Assembly: GCA_951799425.1 (NCBI GenBank)
Contig: OX637396.1
Coordinates: forward strand, 41,903,901-41,967,900
DNA length: 64,000 nucleotides
Source of the DNA: Ilex aquifolium
Lineage: Eukaryota > Streptophyta > Magnoliopsida > Aquifoliales > Aquifoliaceae
Direction: 5' to 3'
Shown one piece after another: positions 61,001-64,000 of the stretch (positions are counted from its first letter, which is position 1; every line of letters begins with the position of its first letter). The position numbers and the translations under genes are program-made. The notes beneath the pieces were generated by a model that was not told the origin of the DNA, ran no database searches, and saw only the letters and a program-made list of their open reading frames with translations.

Positions 61001-64000
61001 GCAAAAAATTGCTTCGCTAAGTTTGGATCTCCAATGAAATTAGAGTTTCATATTCAATGCCAAAAAACAAATTGTGGAGAAACTTACCTCCATGCAATAT
61101 CCCGCTCGCGACGCACACATTGCATGAAAATAAGTGGCACATTTGCAACACTGCGTGCAAGACCCATGAGTCTGCTTGCAAATTACGCACGCCTGTATTC
61201 ATTCAAATAAAGCACTTTAGATGACAATGGCTGAATACTTAGATCGCCAAATAGCATTACTAAATCAGAGAGCCGACAGACAAAACCATACATCAGAACA
61301 GTTGAACCAGTAAAGCCAAGAAAGCCAACTATTGTGTCCGATCAACCATAAAATTAGATGTTCTACTCAAAAAAAAAAAAAGGAACCGAGATGAATCCAT
61401 TCCTACAATAATTAGCATCTTTGTAAGGAAGGTCACATTTTGCTCTGTATGCGGGTATGTAATCTCCCCCAGAGAACTACTTTATTTGAGGCAAGAAGGA
61501 AAATAACCTTTGCAAAAGAATATGATGGAATTCTAAGAACTCCAACAGCAGGTTCCATTTTCTCAACATCCAAGAAAGCAATTTCAGGCCGAAACCATGC
61601 ACACGTGACGTGAACCCACAAGTTGTCAACATCAGCTGGCTTCAGAGCACCCCCTACAGGAGCAGTAATTCAGTTATAATAAAGAATTGCAAACCACAAA
61701 TGAAACAACATATTTTAACAACTAAATTGTCAAAATATCAGATGGAATGCCTTTTACAGGGCAGAGGCAACAGTCCCTCTCAACATCAGGAGTTTCGCAT
61801 GCTCTACAGACCCATGAAGTGAAATCCTGAGCATTTCTCACTCCATAGCATTCTTGATGGACAGCTATTTGACACCTGGACCATGCAGAAAATCTAATCA
61901 GATGATTCTACTTTTTTTTTTTTTTTAATGCTCTACTCAGGTCCAATTTTATGCAATCCAATAACTTTTATTTCACATAAAATCCATAAAACGAATCCAA
62001 CGTAAAGATTTATGGATGATGGGAACACCTGATGCAGATGATAATTTTGTTGTAGTCCCAATCTTCAACCCATCTACAAATAGCACATCGTTCTGTTGTC
62101 CATTTTGCATAAACAGGCTCATATTTCTCTGTCAAAAGGGAAAGCAGTAAAAGCAAATAATTTTCTTGTTGAAAATTAATTCACCAACATGTCTCAGGTG
62201 CTATAAAGAAAAATAATGTCATTGAAGTTTCAGAGAGAGAGATATATAAGCAATTACCTTGCAAAAAAGCAAATAGCTGTTGCTTATCTAACTTTAGAGG
62301 ATTAAAGCCATGTGCAGTATACTCGGTGATCTGCAACATCTTGAAAGTTAGTCGAGAACATAAAATATACAGATTTATTTTCTCCCTACACAAACATGAA
62401 AGAAAAAAGAAAAGGGAAAAGAAAAAGAAAAATGTGAGTTATAGTTCTTTATGGTCCTTCGACTGTGATATTAGGCATAGAGTATAGCTCTGAACTGAAC
62501 AGATAGAAAAGAACACCACGAGATAAAATCACCAACGCCATACAAGCATCACAATTAAGCAAAGATAAAAGGGTTCTGTTACGAACCCATTTTTCCAGCG
62601 GCAGCATTGAACCCTTCACTTTAATGCTGAACTTCCATTTTTTGGCTCTGGAACCTGTATGTCGTTCCCATTCACTAAGTGTTTGTTTCCTTTTCCCACA
62701 TGAACCACACGTACACTCAACTCTGAAATCCAAGTAAATTCGACTAAATTAAATATCATGCCAACTTGACTAATTCAGATTGCCATAAATCAGCATTGGA
62801 GCAACACCAAAATTCACAAATCATGGTCAGTCGAAAACAAACAAGGTGGTCAAGAACTCAGGAGACTGACTGAAATTCAATTTTACGTTTATATTTTACG
62901 TCATATTTGTTCCTGATCTGTTGTTTTATCATACCAAAAAAGGACAATCTTTCTGTCGTTTTATCATAACAGAGCAGGACAAAATTAAGACAACCATGAC
63001 TCGAGTAGTTCCTGCCAAAGTGGGTACCTAAATTAAGCTACTCAAGCAAAAACAAATGAAATCATTTACAAAAATGATATCTGACTAAGTAATTGTGAAT
63101 TTAGGATATCATATGGACATATGAAATTATATCATATTTGAAAATTTTGGCATGAAAATATACCAAAATAAAATGATTTCATTTTTTGGGTCTAAAAGCC
63201 CAAGGTGACGTTTGGCTACAAAACAGGGTAAGCCCTCCCTCTGCCAGATATCAATACCCCACTTCTTCTAAAACCAGCTAGAGGTGAGATCCAGTATCTA
63301 GTCCTCAACTCTCTTGCCCTTGTCCTACCTTAGATGAAGATGGACTAGCCATGTTCAAAAAGGCTGAAATTATGTAATTACAACTGTAAGCTGATGACCA
63401 TCAACTACAAAATCAACGAACATAATTCTAAACTCAAATTTTGGGTACATGCACAGGTTGACCACATTTTCAGACTTCAAACAACAGATTTCCAGAATGT
63501 AAAAGAACAATGCAACAAAAACTTTTTCGTAGAACTCATGTTTATGCATGAGAGCTTACAAATGAAGACTTGGATAATAAATCCCTTCCATGCCAGTGCA
63601 AACAACAGTTATCTTGTCTGGAAGCACAGTTTGTCCATTGTTTTCCGTTGACCTGTTTCGTATGATTGTCACAGTATTAGCATACTTTCATATGATTGTC
63701 ACAGTATTAGCATACTAACTTTTGAGAAAGTTATTACGCTTCCACAAGCAAATAAACTGCACGGAAAGATTAATGGTATGCACTTGTGAGGTACCTGACT
63801 TCAGGTTGCCATTTCTCAAATACCGGCAATCCACAATCAGGTTTTGCCGTGCATTCAGGGCAGTAATAATCAGCGGCTTCCAAATCCTTTAAAGCATTTT
63901 TTAATTAGTGATCCTTGCCATCTCATGAACTTAAGTAAGAAAACCCAACCACAACAATGCAAAATACGTATGATCCACGGGTATACCTTGAAGAGCTTGC
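55024..64000 (-). CDS. Histone H3K4 methyltransferase, ATX3/4/5-like, C-terminal part
   Basis: Trithorax-type enzyme that methylates H3 Lys4 at active genes. The 5' part, including any PWWP domain, is beyond the right edge. Seventeen exons, right to left: 64000-63987, 63886-63795, 62722-62587, 62330-62258, 62128-62029, 61875-61751, 61653-61508, 61192-61088, 60285-60221, 59588-59369, 57578-57492, 57349-57293, 57208-57119, 56831-56745, 56151-56077, 55344-55244, 55114-55024 (about 554 residues). In order: end of a first PHD (AADYYCPEC), [22 protein letters not shown] ([24 protein letters not shown]), extended PHD ([42 protein letters not shown]), SET ([42 protein letters not shown]) and post-SET ([15 protein letters not shown]). 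Phases close throughout, but the introns after 61751 and 57293 need GC donors. Confidence 0.92.
56518..56706. repeat. Tandem duplication in a methyltransferase intron
   Basis: Two adjacent copies of about 95 bp share TCTAAATCTTA..GTCGTGATAA, AAAGATTTAGGTTTAGCTT and AGCCCTT. They are moderately diverged. The second copy ends within about 40 bases of the donor of exon 56831-56745. Confidence 0.75.
63658..63718. repeat. 31-bp tandem duplication
   Basis: TATGATTGTCACAGTATTAG followed by CATACT occurs twice in direct succession, nearly unchanged, in the intron between exons 63886-63795 and 62722-62587 but beyond the latter's acceptor by about 900 bp. Confidence 0.85.

Overview
This window is nuclear DNA from a flowering plant, almost certainly a eudicot. 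The genes are intron-rich, non-coding DNA is AT-rich, and about a third of the window is nested plant transposons. Five host genes are recognisable. The species cannot be fixed from sequence alone.

Layout. (1) 1-3982, minus strand: the 5' part of a trehalose-6-phosphate phosphatase gene that runs off the left edge. A long 5' intron holds a tRNA-derived SINE, and the first coding intron holds a TRIM. (2) 3983-10119: AT-rich intergenic DNA with a SINE in a 17-bp target duplication, two MITEs and a 60-bp perfect palindrome. (3) 10120-19390: a structurally complete 9,253-bp Mutator-like element in an exact 9-bp target duplication. It carries a MULE transposase gene (plus strand) and an eight-exon Ulp1-like cysteine-protease gene (minus strand), both damaged. 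(4) 20813-35426: a 14.6-kb Ty3/gypsy element of the Tat type (dual RNase H, antisense ORF region between pol and the 3' LTR) in a 5-bp duplication. Two other LTR-like inserts lie inside it. (5) 37412-41019: a non-autonomous hAT element with an 8-bp duplication, holding a palindrome and a 2.4-kb solo LTR. (6) 41.4-64.0 kb: a compact gene block with a cyclic nucleotide-gated channel (plus), then a type 1 non-specific lipid-transfer protein, an F-box protein and an ATX3/4/5-like histone H3K4 methyltransferase (all minus, the last cut by the right edge).

The host genes are not a functional cluster; they are neighbours covering trehalose signalling, calcium entry, lipid transfer, protein turnover and chromatin marking. 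The exon models are hand-built from splice sites, reading phase and family conservation. All phases close for the channel, F-box and methyltransferase genes. Three of their introns need GC-AG rather than GT-AG splicing.

The points most worth a second look are the Ulp1-bearing MULE with a dispersed AAAGTGTAACA motif that flips orientation across the element, the GGGCGCCGCCCA motif scattered through several parts of one Tat element, and the three GC-AG introns.
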